NCBI GenBank assembly: GCA_016719465.1
Contig: JADJYY010000001.1
Span: 248,001 to 312,000 of the forward strand
Reading direction: 5' to 3'
Source of the DNA: Hydrogenophilales bacterium
GTDB taxonomy: Bacteria; Pseudomonadota; Gammaproteobacteria; Burkholderiales; Thiobacillaceae
DNA: 64,000 nt
The first letter of the stretch is position 1. Each line of letters opens with the position of its first letter. Of the stretch, positions 44,275-53,955 are shown in pieces. The notes under the pieces were generated by a model. It saw only the letters and a program-made list of their open reading frames with translations, made no database searches and was not told where the DNA came from. The translations under genes and the position numbers were made by a program.

Positions 44275-45176
44275 CCGACAAACCCGGCTCCGGCGCGGGC
44301 TTCCGTACCGGCGTGATCGCGGTGGTGGGACGCCCCAACGTGGGCAAGTCCACCCTGGTCAACGCCCTGGTCGGCGCCAAGGTCAGCATCGTCTCCAACA
44401 AACCCCAGACCACCCGACACCGGATCCTGGGGGTGCGCACCGAGGCCGACGCCCAGTTCATGTTCGCCGACACCCCCGGCTTCCAGACCCAGTACAAGAA
44501 CGCCCTCAACCAGGCCATGAACCGGGCGGTGACCCAGGCCCTGGCGGATGTGGATCTGGTGCTGTGGCTGGTGGAGGCGCGGAAATTCACCCCCGGCGAC
44601 GCCCGCATCCTGCCCCTGCTGCCCCGGGACAAGCCGGTGGTCCTGGTGGTGAACAAGGTGGATACGGTAGCCGACAAGACCGAACTGCTGCCCTACCTGC
44701 AATCGGTTTCCGGCCAGTTTCCCTTCGCCGAGATCGTGCCCCTGTGCGCGGAGAACGAAAAGGACGCCCTGCGCCTGCCGGCCATCCTCAAACCCCACTT
44801 GCCCATGGGGGAAGCCTGGTTCGCCGAGGACGACGTCACCGATCGCAGTTCCCGCTTCCTGGCCGCCGAGATCGTGCGGGAAAAGGTGTTCCGCCTCACC
44901 GGCGACGAAATTCCCTACGCCGTGGCGGTGACCATCGAAAGCTTCGAGGAGGACGGCCGCATGTTCCGCATCGGCGCGGTGATCTGGGTGGATCGGGACA
45001 CCCACAAGCCCATCGTCCTGGGCAAGGGCGGCGAACACATCAAGCGCATCGCCAGCGAGGCGCGGCAGGACATGGAAAAGCTGTTCGACCGCAAGGTCTT
45101 CCTCAACCTGTGGGTCAAGGTGAAGGGGGGCTGGGCCGATGACGCCCGGCTGATCAAGCAGTTCGGATACGAGTAA
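44271..45176 (+). CDS. era: GTPase Era
   Basis: Ribosome-assembly GTPase that binds the 16S rRNA 3' end. The 301-residue protein has GRPNVGKSTLVNALVG (G1), TTRHRILG, ADTPGFQ (G3), VVNKVDTV (G4) and a C-terminal KH domain (IVLGKGGEHIKRIASEARQD). GTG start at 44271 overlapping the rnc stop. Confidence 0.96.
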   Translation: MTDKPGSGAGFRTGVIAVVGRPNVGKSTLVNALVGAKVSIVSNKPQTTRHRILGVRTEADAQFMFADTPGFQTQYKNALNQAMNRAVTQALADVDLVLWLVEARKFTPGDARILPLLPRDKPVVLVVNKVDTVADKTELLPYLQSVSGQFPFAEIVPLCAENEKDALRLPAILKPHLPMGEAWFAEDDVTDRSSRFLAAEIVREKVFRLTGDEIPYAVAVTIESFEEDGRMFRIGAVIWVDRDTHKPIVLGKGGEHIKRIASEARQDMEKLFDRKVFLNLWVKVKGGWADDARLIKQFGYE

Positions 45177-45182
45177 ACCCCG

Positions 45183-45899
45183 ATGAGTGAGCGGATCGAC
45201 AACGAAGCCGCCTTCGTCCTGCACAGCCGACCCTGGCGCGAAACCAGCCTGATCGTCGATGTCATCTCCCGCCACCACGGCCGCCAGGGCCTGGTGGCCC
45301 GGGGCGCCCGGCGCCAGACCTCCGGGCTGAAGGCCCGCCTGATCCCGTTCCAGCCCCTGGCCCTGTCCTGGTTCGGCAAGGGCCAGCTGCGCACCCTCCA
45401 CGCCGCCGAGTGGCAGGGCGGCGGCCTCATGCTGCGGGGCCACGCCCTCATGTGCGGCTTCTACCTCAACGAACTGCTGCTGCGCCTGCTGCCCGAGGGC
45501 GACGCCCACGAGACCCTGTTCGACCTTTACGTCCACACCCTGGACGCCCTGAACCACCGGGAGGACGTCGAGCCCGTCCTGCGCCGCTTCGAACTCGACC
45601 TGCTGTCGGAACTGGGCTACGCCCAGCCCCTGGGCCACCTGGCCGAAGGAGGGGACCTGGAGCCCCAGCGCCGCTACGGCTACCGGATCGGCGAAGGCGT
45701 GGCGCCCCTGGCCCGGGACGGGATGGGCCAAACCGGCGGCTATCTCGGCAAGACCCTGCTGGACCTGGCCCGGGGCGATTTGTCCGACCCGGCCACCCTG
45801 GCGGAAGGTAAACTTCTCATGCGCGGGCTATTGGCCCATTATCTCGGCGACAAGCCCCTCGCCACCCGGCAACTCCTCATCGACCTGCAAAAACTATGA
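45183..45899 (+). CDS. recO: DNA repair protein RecO
   Basis: Loads RecA onto SSB-coated DNA in the RecFOR pathway. The 238-residue protein has the N-terminal OB-fold (FVLHSRPWRETSLIVDVISR, GLVARGARRQTSGLKARLIP) and helical C-terminal part (GFYLNELLLRLLPEGDAHETLF). It lies between era and pdxJ in the conserved order and overlaps pdxJ by 4 bp. Confidence 0.94.
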   Translation: MSERIDNEAAFVLHSRPWRETSLIVDVISRHHGRQGLVARGARRQTSGLKARLIPFQPLALSWFGKGQLRTLHAAEWQGGGLMLRGHALMCGFYLNELLLRLLPEGDAHETLFDLYVHTLDALNHREDVEPVLRRFELDLLSELGYAQPLGHLAEGGDLEPQRRYGYRIGEGVAPLARDGMGQTGGYLGKTLLDLARGDLSDPATLAEGKLLMRGLLAHYLGDKPLATRQLLIDLQKL

Positions 45900-46621
45900 T
45901 CCGACTCGGCGTCAACATCGACCACGTGGCCACCCTGCGCCAGGCGCGCGGCACCCAATATCCCAGCCCGGTCCAGGCGGCGCTGATGGCGGAAAACGCC
46001 GGGGCGGATTCCATCACCCTGCATTTGCGCGAGGATCGCCGCCACATCCAGGATGCCGACGTGTACATCCTGCGGCATATCCTGCAAACCAGGATGAACC
46101 TGGAAATGGCCATCACCGACGAGATGCTGGACATCGCCCGGGAACTGGCGCCCCAGGATGCCTGCCTGGTGCCCGAGCGGCGCGAGGAACTCACCACCGA
46201 GGGCGGCCTGGACGTGGCCGGGCAGTTCGAGAAAGCCCGGGCCGCCTGCGACATCCTGGCCGAGGCCGGCGTGCGCGTCTCCCTGTTCATCGACCCGGAG
46301 ATCCATCAACTGGAGGCCGCGAAATCCGCGGGCGCGCCGGTGGTGGAAATCCACACCGGCCGCTTCGCCGACGCCGAGGACGAGACGCAAGCGGCCCGGG
46401 AACTGGCGCGCATCCGGGCGGCGGTGGAGAAGGGCCGCGCCCTCGGACTCGCCGTCAACGCGGGCCATGGCCTGCATTACCACAACGTCCAGGCCGTCGC
46501 CGCCCTCCCCGGCGTGGAAGAGCTCAACATCGGCCACGCCATCGTCGCCCGCGCCCTCTTTTCCGGCTGGGAGAACGCGGTGCGGGAAATGAAGCAACTG
46601 ATGCTCGACGCCGCCGGATAA
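45896..46621 (+). CDS. pdxJ: pyridoxine 5'-phosphate synthase
   Basis: Condenses deoxyxylulose phosphate with aminoacetone phosphate in vitamin B6 synthesis. The 241-residue TIM barrel begins MIRLGVNIDHVATLRQARGT and contains LHLREDRRHIQDADV and NAGHGLHYHNVQ. acpS, which often follows pdxJ, is absent; a convergent histidine kinase gene lies there. Confidence 0.96.
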   Translation: MIRLGVNIDHVATLRQARGTQYPSPVQAALMAENAGADSITLHLREDRRHIQDADVYILRHILQTRMNLEMAITDEMLDIARELAPQDACLVPERREELTTEGGLDVAGQFEKARAACDILAEAGVRVSLFIDPEIHQLEAAKSAGAPVVEIHTGRFADAEDETQAARELARIRAAVEKGRALGLAVNAGHGLHYHNVQAVAALPGVEELNIGHAIVARALFSGWENAVREMKQLMLDAAG

Positions 46622-46645
46622 ACCCGGCCGGACGACGGCGATGGC

Positions 46646-48400
46646 TCAGAGCATTTCCTGCCAGAGGATGAAACACACCTCGCCATCATTGTTGCGGGAC
46701 AGTTCCAGGCCATAACCCAGCCCCCTGGCCTGCTTCGCGGCCTGGTACAGGCCGATGCCCAGGCCGTCGTGGGTGGAGACCGGGGCGTGGAACAACTTTT
46801 CCATGACTTCGGGCGGCGCGGCGGGCCCCGTGTCGCACACGATCAGGCTGGGCACGGGCAAGGTTCGCAGTTCCACCCGGATCGCCACATCCGGTTGGCC
46901 GACCCGCTTGCGCAGGGCATTCTGGATCAGGTTGTCGGCCACGCTCTCGAACAATTCCTGGGGCAGCCACAGCAGCGTATCGGCATCGTCGATCTCGAAA
47001 TTCAGGTTGTCCCGGGCATAGCGGTTCTTGAGGTTGCGCCACCATTCCCGCGCCAGGATCTCCCTGCGGTCGGCGGCCTTTTCCGGCGATTTCAGCTTGT
47101 CCAGGGTGATCTCCAGGCGCTTGGCGATTTGCGGCAACTGGCGCTGCATGAGCATCTGCAGGGACATGGCCTGCTCGGGCCGGCTGTGTTCCGCCGCCGA
47201 GCACAGCGTCTTCAGGGACTGGAGCAGATTCTTGACGTCGTGGGTCAGCCGGGAGCCGGTTTCATAGATCGCCTGGGTATAGGCGTTGGCCTGCATGGCC
47301 CGTTCCCGCGTCTTGGCGGCGTGGAAATAGCCGATGATCTCGGTCAACAGGCGCAAATGCAGGGCAAAGGCCGGGTTGACCGGGGCATCGGTATAAAAAG
47401 TCACTTCCACGCCTTCATGGGCGAACGCCACGGCGTGACGGCTGGGCGTGCCCAGGTCGCCGCGGGCATATTCGGTGCGCCAGGTCACGCCGGTGGACCA
47501 GGGCAGGTGGGTGAAGCCCGCCATGGCCGAGCGCAGGAAGACATCCGGGTCCGGCTCCCGCTCGGCCGAATCGGACAATTCCTTCAACCACTCCTCCAGG
47601 GGCAGCCCCAGCGACAGCACATAGCGGGAAAACAGGTGGCGCAGGCCGGAGGCCTCGCCCCTGGGCTGCCACAGCCAGGCGATGATCAGCAGGGAAACCA
47701 TCAGCGTGCCCAGGCTGATGAGGACACCATGGGCATAATCGGTATGGGTGAGCTGCATGGCGGTGTAACTGCCCAGGGCCAGCACGCCGATCACCAGCAC
47801 GAACAGCAGGGTGTAAAGCAGATCGAGCACGCCGGCGCTGCGGGCCAACCGGGGCGCGGGGAACAGGGCCAGGGTCAGCGGCAGCAGCAGCAGGCCATCG
47901 CGCAGAAACGCGGGCTGCCCCCCGTCCAGGACGGGCAGACCGAAGCCGAGGGGCAGCATCCACGTGAACAGCAGCAAAAGGAGATAGAGCACCGCCAGCC
48001 AGAGGCCGACGCGTTCCCTGAACGGCTTGACGCCGACCGCCACGCCGCCCAGCAGGCCCGCCAGCAACACCGCCCACAGGGCGGCCGTCCAGATGTTTTC
48101 CAGGAAAGCCAGGGCCACGCCCACGGCCAGGACACCGAGCGCCCGCAACCAGGGCAGGTTCTGCTGGCCGCTGAAAAAGGGCTGCCAGAGCAGGAACAAT
48201 CCGTAGTGGGCCAGCACCACGGCCTGGCCCCAGGCCTGGCCCTGGCCCCACACGATGGCCGCATGCAGGAACGCCAGCATGAGTCCCAGGACTCGGTTGC
48301 CATGGCTTTGCAGGCGCAGGTAACGTCCGAAAGCGGCGACGAAGGGCTCCCGTCGGATCGGCGATGCGGAGGGAAGTGTGCTGGCGCGCGGCTCGGGCAT
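46646..48400 (-). CDS. membrane sensor histidine kinase
   Basis: A 584-residue protein with an N-terminal half containing about eight to ten membrane helices (residues 35-245), a GAF-like linker, then the kinase. The phosphoacceptor region is GSRLTHDVKNLLQSLKTL (His about residue 392), and the ATPase core has NLIQNALRKRV and THDGLGIGLYQAAKQARG. Resembles kinases of the PrsK type (tentative). No response regulator is adjacent, so its partner is unknown. Divergent from a prepilin-like gene. Confidence 0.85.
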   Translation of the reverse strand: MPEPRASTLPSASPIRREPFVAAFGRYLRLQSHGNRVLGLMLAFLHAAIVWGQGQAWGQAVVLAHYGLFLLWQPFFSGQQNLPWLRALGVLAVGVALAFLENIWTAALWAVLLAGLLGGVAVGVKPFRERVGLWLAVLYLLLLLFTWMLPLGFGLPVLDGGQPAFLRDGLLLLPLTLALFPAPRLARSAGVLDLLYTLLFVLVIGVLALGSYTAMQLTHTDYAHGVLISLGTLMVSLLIIAWLWQPRGEASGLRHLFSRYVLSLGLPLEEWLKELSDSAEREPDPDVFLRSAMAGFTHLPWSTGVTWRTEYARGDLGTPSRHAVAFAHEGVEVTFYTDAPVNPAFALHLRLLTEIIGYFHAAKTRERAMQANAYTQAIYETGSRLTHDVKNLLQSLKTLCSAAEHSRPEQAMSLQMLMQRQLPQIAKRLEITLDKLKSPEKAADRREILAREWWRNLKNRYARDNLNFEIDDADTLLWLPQELFESVADNLIQNALRKRVGQPDVAIRVELRTLPVPSLIVCDTGPAAPPEVMEKLFHAPVSTHDGLGIGLYQAAKQARGLGYGLELSRNNDGEVCFILWQEML

Positions 48401-48580
48401 GGGTGGAATATCGGCGGTGGCGGGCCAAAATTGAATGCCGGCTCGGCTACACTTGGTGGCAACTGTGTTTGCCGTTTCGTCGATATCGTCATTATTTCGC
48501 CAATCACGAACCGTGTCCCGCCCAACGATCCATTTTTCCGCAGCCTCGCCGAGGCCCGTTTATTGCTTGCCTTTCCCACC

Positions 48581-49264
48581 ATGACCGAAGCGCCACGTGG
48601 TTTTACCCTGATCGAGCTCGCCATCGTTCTGGTCGTGATCGGCCTGTTGCTGGGCGGCATCCTCAAGGGCCAGGAATTGATCGAAAGCGCCCGGGCCCGC
48701 AACCTGATTTCCCAGATGGACAGCATCAGGGCGGCCTATTACGCCTTCCAGGACAAATACCGGGCCGTACCGGGCGATTACCCGGGCCCCCTGGCCCAGG
48801 CCAACCTTGCCGGCATCGCCAACGACCAGGTCGGAGGCAATGGCGATGGTGTGATCAGGGACACCCCCATGGCCCGGGAAAGCCTGCTGGTATGGGTGCA
48901 TCTCTCCCACGCCAACCTCATTTCCGGCAATTACCAGGCCAGCGGCGGCCAGCCCGATCCCCTCGCGGAATGGCCCCGCAATCCATACGGCGCGACCCTG
49001 CAGCTGCAGTACGACGCCCTGTTCACGGGGTCGGGGGGCACTCCCCGCCTCAACCTGAAGACCGGCAATCAGGTGCCCGCCAAAATCCTGGCCGAGATCG
49101 ACCGCAAGATCGACGATGGCCGCGCCAACACCGGGCAGTTCCGTTTCAGCGCCTTCGACGGCGGCGGCGGACCGCCCGGCGAAAGCCGCTGCTACGACGC
49201 ACGCACCGGGCTCTGGCGCGCCGCCGAGAACGAGGCCAACTGCGGAGCCAGCGCCTTGTTCTGA
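48581..49264 (+). CDS. type IV prepilin-like / pseudopilin protein
   Basis: A 227-residue protein with a short leader and a class III prepilin motif: RGFTLIELAIVLVVIGLLLG, cleaved after Gly by prepilin peptidase. The rest is a pilin-like soluble domain with a Gly-rich section (FDGGGGPPGES) and two cysteines near the C-terminus. No other pilus or secretion genes are adjacent. ATG 48581 is set by the prepilin leader. It is a minor pilin or pseudopilin of a system encoded elsewhere. Confidence 0.88.
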   Translation: MTEAPRGFTLIELAIVLVVIGLLLGGILKGQELIESARARNLISQMDSIRAAYYAFQDKYRAVPGDYPGPLAQANLAGIANDQVGGNGDGVIRDTPMARESLLVWVHLSHANLISGNYQASGGQPDPLAEWPRNPYGATLQLQYDALFTGSGGTPRLNLKTGNQVPAKILAEIDRKIDDGRANTGQFRFSAFDGGGGPPGESRCYDARTGLWRAAENEANCGASALF

Positions 49265-49277
49265 ATGTCCGCCGGAC

Positions 49278-51239
49278 TCAGCCCTCTCCCAGCATGATTT
49301 CCACGGCCGCCAGGGCATCCGGCTCGCCGCGCAGGAGAAGGATGTCGCCGGATCGCAGGCGGGTCTCTGGACCATGGTCGAAATGCCCTCCTCCCGGCCG
49401 CCGCACATCCACCAGCGTCACGTTCATGCCCTCAAGTCCCAGATCCTCGACACGCTGGCCCACCGCCCCGTGGCGTGGCGCCAGCACGATGGAAATGAGG
49501 CGCTCGCCGCCGGTTTCGTCCTCGCTCTCGTCCGTCAGGCCGCGAAAAAAACCCCGCATGGCGCCGTAGCGGGCTTCCCGGGTCTGGCGGATGCGCTTGA
49601 GCACCCGGGCCAGGGGAACGCCCGCCATCAGCATGGTCTGGGAACCCAGCATCAGGGCGCCTTCCATGACTTCCGGCACCACCTCGCTGGCGCCGGCATC
49701 GCGCAAGCGGTCGAGATCGTTGTCGTCCACCGTGCGCACGATCACCGGCGCGTCCGGCTTCAGGCGCTGCACGGCGGCGATGATCTTGAGGGCGGCGGCG
49801 GTATTGGCGAAGCTCACCACCACCGCCCGGGCGCGGTGGACACCCGCCGCCATCAGCACCTCGTCCCGGGTCGAATCCCCGAACACCACCGCGTCGCCGG
49901 CCTGGGAAGCCGCGCGCACCCGTAGCGGGTCATGGTCCAGGGCGATGAAGGAAATGTGCTCGGATTCCAGCAAGCGGGCCAGGCTCTGGCCGCTGCGGCC
50001 GTAACCGCAAAGAATGACGTGCTTCTGGATGCCGAAGGCGCGCGTGGCGATTTCATGCACGCCGCGCGCCTGCTGCATCCAGGCCCCGCCTTCAAGCAGG
50101 CGGGAAGCGCGCATGCCGGCCATGAACAACAGGGGCGACGCCAGCATGGACAGCACCATGGCGGCCAGCAGCGTCTGGTATTGCTCGCCGCCCAGCAGGT
50201 TGTTGCCCAGGGCCAGGGCCAGCAGGACAAAACCGAACTCGCCCGCCTGGGCGAGCCCGGCGCCGACCCGCGTCACCACCGCCCAGGATTGGGTGAACAG
50301 GCCGGCCAGCAGGGCGATGACCAGGAACTTGCCGAGCACGAGGGCCACCAGGATGGCCAGCACCTGGCCCCAGTTGGCGGCCACCACGCCCAGGTCCAGC
50401 ATGAAACCGACGGAAACGAAGAACAGCCCCATGAGCACATCCCGGAACGGCCGGATGTCGGCTTCCACCTGATAGCGGTACTCGGTCTCGGCGATCAGCA
50501 CGCCCGCGAGGAAAGCGCCCAGCGCCAGCGACAGGCCGGCCTGATCCGTCAGGTAGGCCAGGCCCAGGGTCACCAGCAGCACGTTCAGCATGAACAGTTC
50601 CCCGGACTTGGCGCGGGCGGCCAGATGGAACCAGGGGCGCATGAGTTTCTGGCCCAGGGCCAGGATCAGGATCAGGGCCAGGACCGCCTTCAGGCTGGCC
50701 AGCAGCAGCGCCTGGCCCAGGCCGGCGCTCTGGGCCAGGGCGGGCACGAAGATGATCAGGGGGGCGACCGCCAGGTCCTGGAACAGCAGAATGCCCAGGA
50801 TCAGCTTGCCATGCTCGCTGTCCAGTTCGCCGCGCTCGGACAGCAGCTTGCTGACGATGGCGGTGGAGGACATGGCCAGGGCCCCGCCCATGGCCAGGCC
50901 GGACTCCCAGGGAAACTCCAGCATCAGGCCCAGGATCATGACGATGAACATGGAGATCGCCACTTGCAGGCCACCCAGGCCGAATACCGCCTGGCGCATG
51001 GATTTCAGGCGGGCGAGGGAAAACTCCAGGCCGATGGAGAACATCAGGAACACCACGCCGAACTCCGCCAGGTGGCTGGTGGGTGATTCCGCATCGATAC
51101 CCGGAAGGAGGGGACCGAGGCCGACGCCGATCAGCACGTACCCCAGCAGCCCGGGCAATCCCGCCGCTCTCAGCGCGGCCACCGAGAACACGCCGGCGGC
51201 AAGCAGGATCAGGGTCAGTTCCAGGGTCGTGGGCATCAT
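49278..51239 (-). CDS. CPA2-family cation/proton antiporter with RCK domain
   Basis: KefB/YbaL-like transporter of 653 residues. The N-terminal antiporter domain spans about residues 5-380 (GLPGLLGYVLIGVGLGPLLP, MSSTAIVSKLLSERGEL, LFFVSVGFMLDLG). A TrkA-N/RCK nucleotide domain follows (HVILCGYGRSGQSLARLLE, about residue 405) and a TrkA-C domain ends it. Likely K+/H+ or Na+/H+ exchange gated by nucleotide or glutathione binding. Divergent from kdsD. Confidence 0.92.
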   Translation of the reverse strand: MMPTTLELTLILLAAGVFSVAALRAAGLPGLLGYVLIGVGLGPLLPGIDAESPTSHLAEFGVVFLMFSIGLEFSLARLKSMRQAVFGLGGLQVAISMFIVMILGLMLEFPWESGLAMGGALAMSSTAIVSKLLSERGELDSEHGKLILGILLFQDLAVAPLIIFVPALAQSAGLGQALLLASLKAVLALILILALGQKLMRPWFHLAARAKSGELFMLNVLLVTLGLAYLTDQAGLSLALGAFLAGVLIAETEYRYQVEADIRPFRDVLMGLFFVSVGFMLDLGVVAANWGQVLAILVALVLGKFLVIALLAGLFTQSWAVVTRVGAGLAQAGEFGFVLLALALGNNLLGGEQYQTLLAAMVLSMLASPLLFMAGMRASRLLEGGAWMQQARGVHEIATRAFGIQKHVILCGYGRSGQSLARLLESEHISFIALDHDPLRVRAASQAGDAVVFGDSTRDEVLMAAGVHRARAVVVSFANTAAALKIIAAVQRLKPDAPVIVRTVDDNDLDRLRDAGASEVVPEVMEGALMLGSQTMLMAGVPLARVLKRIRQTREARYGAMRGFFRGLTDESEDETGGERLISIVLAPRHGAVGQRVEDLGLEGMNVTLVDVRRPGGGHFDHGPETRLRSGDILLLRGEPDALAAVEIMLGEG

Positions 51240-51328
51240 GCGGTCAGGCGGTCGTCAACCGGCGGCGGGGAGTCACCCCCGATCCGATGACTGCCAACCG
51301 CCAACTTGTTCTAAACTCTCGGCCCATT

Positions 51329-52315
51329 ATGACATCCCCGCCCCCGTCCTCCGCCGATATCCTGGCCATGGCGCGCCGCACCCTGGAAATCGAGGCGTCG
51401 GCCATCACCAGCCTGGTCGGCCGCATCGACGACGCCTTCCTCGACGCGGTGAACATCCTCCTGGCCTGCAAGGGTCGGGTGGTGGTTTCCGGCATGGGCA
51501 AATCCGGTCACGTCGGCGGCAAGATCGCCGCCACCCTGGCCAGCACCGGCACCCCGTCGTTTTTCATGCACCCGGCCGAGGCCAGCCATGGCGACCTGGG
51601 CATGATCACCGGCCAGGACGTGGTGATCGCCCTGTCCAACTCCGGCGAGAGCCCGGAAATCGCCGGCATCGTCCCCCTGATCAAGCGGCGCGGCGCCAAG
51701 CTCATCAGCGTGACCGGCAACCCGGCATCCACCCTGGGCCGGGAAGCGGACATCCACCTCAACGCCGGCGTCTCCCAGGAAGCCTGCCCCCTCAACCTGG
51801 CCCCCACGGCCAGCACCACGGCCGCGCTGGCGCTGGGCGACGCCCTGGCGGTCGCCACCTTGTTCGCGCGCGGCTTCACCGCCGAGGATTTCGCCCGCAC
51901 CCATCCCGGCGGCACCCTGGGCCGCCGCCTGCTCATCCATGTGCGGGATCTCATGCACGGCGGCGCGGCCCTGCCGGTGGTGGGCCAAAGCGCCTCCCTC
52001 AAGGAGGCTCTCCTGGAAATGACCCGGAAGGGCCTGGGCATGACCGCGGTAATCGATTCCGACCATCGCCTCGTGGGCATCTTCACCGACGGCGACCTGC
52101 GCCGCCTGCTCGACCGCGACGTGGACGTGCGCAGCGCCCGGATCGACGAGGTCATGAAACGCGGTCCCCGCACGGTATCCCAGGACGCCCTCGCGATCGA
52201 AGCGGTGCGCATCATGGAAGAAGCCAAGGTCAACGGACTCCTGGCCGTGGACGGCGAGGGTCGCCTCCACGGCGCCCTCAACATGCACGATCTGCTGAAA
52301 GCGGGCGTGGTATGA
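51329..52315 (+). CDS. kdsD: D-arabinose 5-phosphate isomerase
   Basis: Makes arabinose 5-phosphate for Kdo in LPS. The 328-residue protein has an N-terminal SIS domain (VVVSGMGKSGHVGGKIAATL, IALSNSGESPEI, HPGGTLGRRLL) and two CBS domains after residue 205. ATG 51329 is the homologous start; the frame is open further upstream. kdsC overlaps by 4 bp. Confidence 0.95.
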   Translation: MTSPPPSSADILAMARRTLEIEASAITSLVGRIDDAFLDAVNILLACKGRVVVSGMGKSGHVGGKIAATLASTGTPSFFMHPAEASHGDLGMITGQDVVIALSNSGESPEIAGIVPLIKRRGAKLISVTGNPASTLGREADIHLNAGVSQEACPLNLAPTASTTAALALGDALAVATLFARGFTAEDFARTHPGGTLGRRLLIHVRDLMHGGAALPVVGQSASLKEALLEMTRKGLGMTAVIDSDHRLVGIFTDGDLRRLLDRDVDVRSARIDEVMKRGPRTVSQDALAIEAVRIMEEAKVNGLLAVDGEGRLHGALNMHDLLKAGVV

Positions 52316-52863
52316 CGACCTCGCGCGCCCCGGATACCGCCGTCGACGTCGCGGAGCGCGCCCGCGCCGTGCGCGTGATGGTATTCGACGTGGATGGCGT
52401 GCTGACCGATGGCGGCCTGTTCTACGGCGACCATGGCGAGGAATACAAGGCCTTCAATTCCCGCGACGGACACGGCATCAAGATGCTGCGCGCCACGGGC
52501 GTCGCCACCGCCATCATCACCGGCCGCACCTCCCAGGTGGTGCTCCACCGCGCCCGCAACCTGGGCATCGCCCACATTTTCCAGGGCGTCGAGGACAAGC
52601 TGGAGGCCTTCGCCAAGCTCCTGGCCGCCACGGGAGTGGAAGCCCGGGAAACCGCCTACATGGGCGACGATCTGGTGGACCTGCCGGTCATCAACCGTTG
52701 CGGCCTGGCCATCACCGTGCCCGACGCCCCCGGGGAAGTGAAGGCGCGCTGCCATCTCGTCACCCAGGCCGGCGCCGGACGGGGCGCGGCCCGGGAAGCC
52801 TGCGAATTCATCATGCGCGCCCAGGGCACCTGGGCGGGACAACTCGCCCTGTACGACCGATGA
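52312..52863 (+). CDS. kdsC: Kdo-8-phosphate phosphatase
   Basis: HAD phosphatase (C-type, no cap) that gives free Kdo. The 183-residue protein has motif I VMVFDVDGVLTDGGLFYG with nucleophile Asp, motif II IITGRTS and motif IV MGDDLVDLPVI. Lies between kdsD and lptC with 4-bp overlaps on both sides. Confidence 0.95.
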   Translation: MTTSRAPDTAVDVAERARAVRVMVFDVDGVLTDGGLFYGDHGEEYKAFNSRDGHGIKMLRATGVATAIITGRTSQVVLHRARNLGIAHIFQGVEDKLEAFAKLLAATGVEARETAYMGDDLVDLPVINRCGLAITVPDAPGEVKARCHLVTQAGAGRGAAREACEFIMRAQGTWAGQLALYDR

Positions 52864-53435
52864 CCGGGGTCGGACATCACGTCAACTGGATGCCGCTGGG
52901 CTTGGCATTGCTGCTGGCCATGCTGGGCTTCTGGCTCAATCATGTCGGCGAACGCGTCGAAACCGTGGACAATGCCGGCTTCACCCATGATCCCGACTAT
53001 TTCGTGGAAAACTTCGACGCCCTGGCCTTCGACACCGACGGCAAGCCTTATCAAAGGCTGGCCGCGGCCCGCATGATGCATTACATGGACGACGACACCA
53101 CGGTCCTGGACAAGCCCAGGCTGCGCATTCTCGACCCGCTGACCCCGGTATCGGTCACCGCCGGGCGCGCCTTGCTGTCGTCGGACGGCAATCAGGTCTA
53201 TTTCCTCGATCAGGTCCATGTCGAGCGCCTGGCCGGCAACGGCACCCCGCCGTTCACCCTGGACACGGAATACCTGCACGTGTCGACCGACGCGCGCACC
53301 CTGCGCAGCAACAAACCGGTGACCATCCGACGGGGGCGTTCATACATCACGGGCAACGGGCTGGTGGCCGATGATCGCGTCAGGCAACTGGCGATGGAGG
53401 GCAACGTCCGGGGAGTTTACGAACATGCGCGCTGA
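52860..53435 (+). CDS. lptC: LPS export protein LptC
   Basis: Bitopic inner-membrane protein that receives LPS from LptBFG and hands it to LptA. The 191-residue product has one N-terminal helix (LGLALLLAMLGFWLN) and a periplasmic beta-jellyroll (ALAFDTDGKPYQRLAAARM; LLSSDGNQVYFLDQVHVER). It precedes and overlaps lptA by 11 bp. Confidence 0.93.
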   Translation: MTGVGHHVNWMPLGLALLLAMLGFWLNHVGERVETVDNAGFTHDPDYFVENFDALAFDTDGKPYQRLAAARMMHYMDDDTTVLDKPRLRILDPLTPVSVTAGRALLSSDGNQVYFLDQVHVERLAGNGTPPFTLDTEYLHVSTDARTLRSNKPVTIRRGRSYITGNGLVADDRVRQLAMEGNVRGVYEHAR

Positions 53436-53955
53436 AGTCATCCTGATCGGCCTGCTGGCCATCTCCCCGCCCGCCTGGTCGGAAAAGGCCGACCGGGACA
53501 AACCCGTCAATATCGAGGCCGACAGCCTCAAGGTCGATGATGTGCGCAAGATCGCCGTCTATGAGGGGCACGTGGTGCTGACCCAGGGCACGCTGAAGAT
53601 CACCGCCGACCGGGTAGAGGTGCGCCAGGACGACCAGGGTTTCACCACCGGCGACGCCCTCGGCAAGCCCGCCTATTTCCGCCAGAGGATGGACGCCAAG
53701 GCGGGCGGCAAGCCCGATGCCGGCGGCGAGTACGCCGAAGGCTGGGCCGAGCGCATCGAATACGACAGCCGCGGCGACAAGGTCAGGCTGGTCGGCCAGG
53801 CCCGCCTCAAGCGCGGCGAGGAAGAGCTGCGCGGCAACCTGATCACCTACGACGGCCCCAGCGGCTACTACCAGGCCCAGGGCAGCATCGACGGCACCCC
53901 GGGCCGCGTCCGGGCGGTGATTCGCCCGAAGAACAACGCGCCGGCAAAACCGTGA
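53425..53955 (+). CDS. lptA: LPS transport periplasmic protein LptA
   Basis: Periplasmic bridge component for LPS. A signal peptide (VILIGLLAISPPAWS) is followed by the OstA fold: NIEADSLKVDDVRKIAVYEG, HVVLTQGTLKITADRVEV and GNLITYDGPSGYYQ. Length 176. ATG 53425 gives the signal peptide. lptB begins at the overlapping stop. Confidence 0.93.
   Translation: MRAEVILIGLLAISPPAWSEKADRDKPVNIEADSLKVDDVRKIAVYEGHVVLTQGTLKITADRVEVRQDDQGFTTGDALGKPAYFRQRMDAKAGGKPDAGGEYAEGWAERIEYDSRGDKVRLVGQARLKRGEEELRGNLITYDGPSGYYQAQGSIDGTPGRVRAVIRPKNNAPAKP

Noticed and set aside
48457..48472. Possible sigma-54 promoter upstream of the prepilin-like gene (TGGC and TTGC boxes)
   Set aside because: The spacing between GG and GC is one base longer than the sigma-54 requirement, so it is not credible despite the matching boxes.
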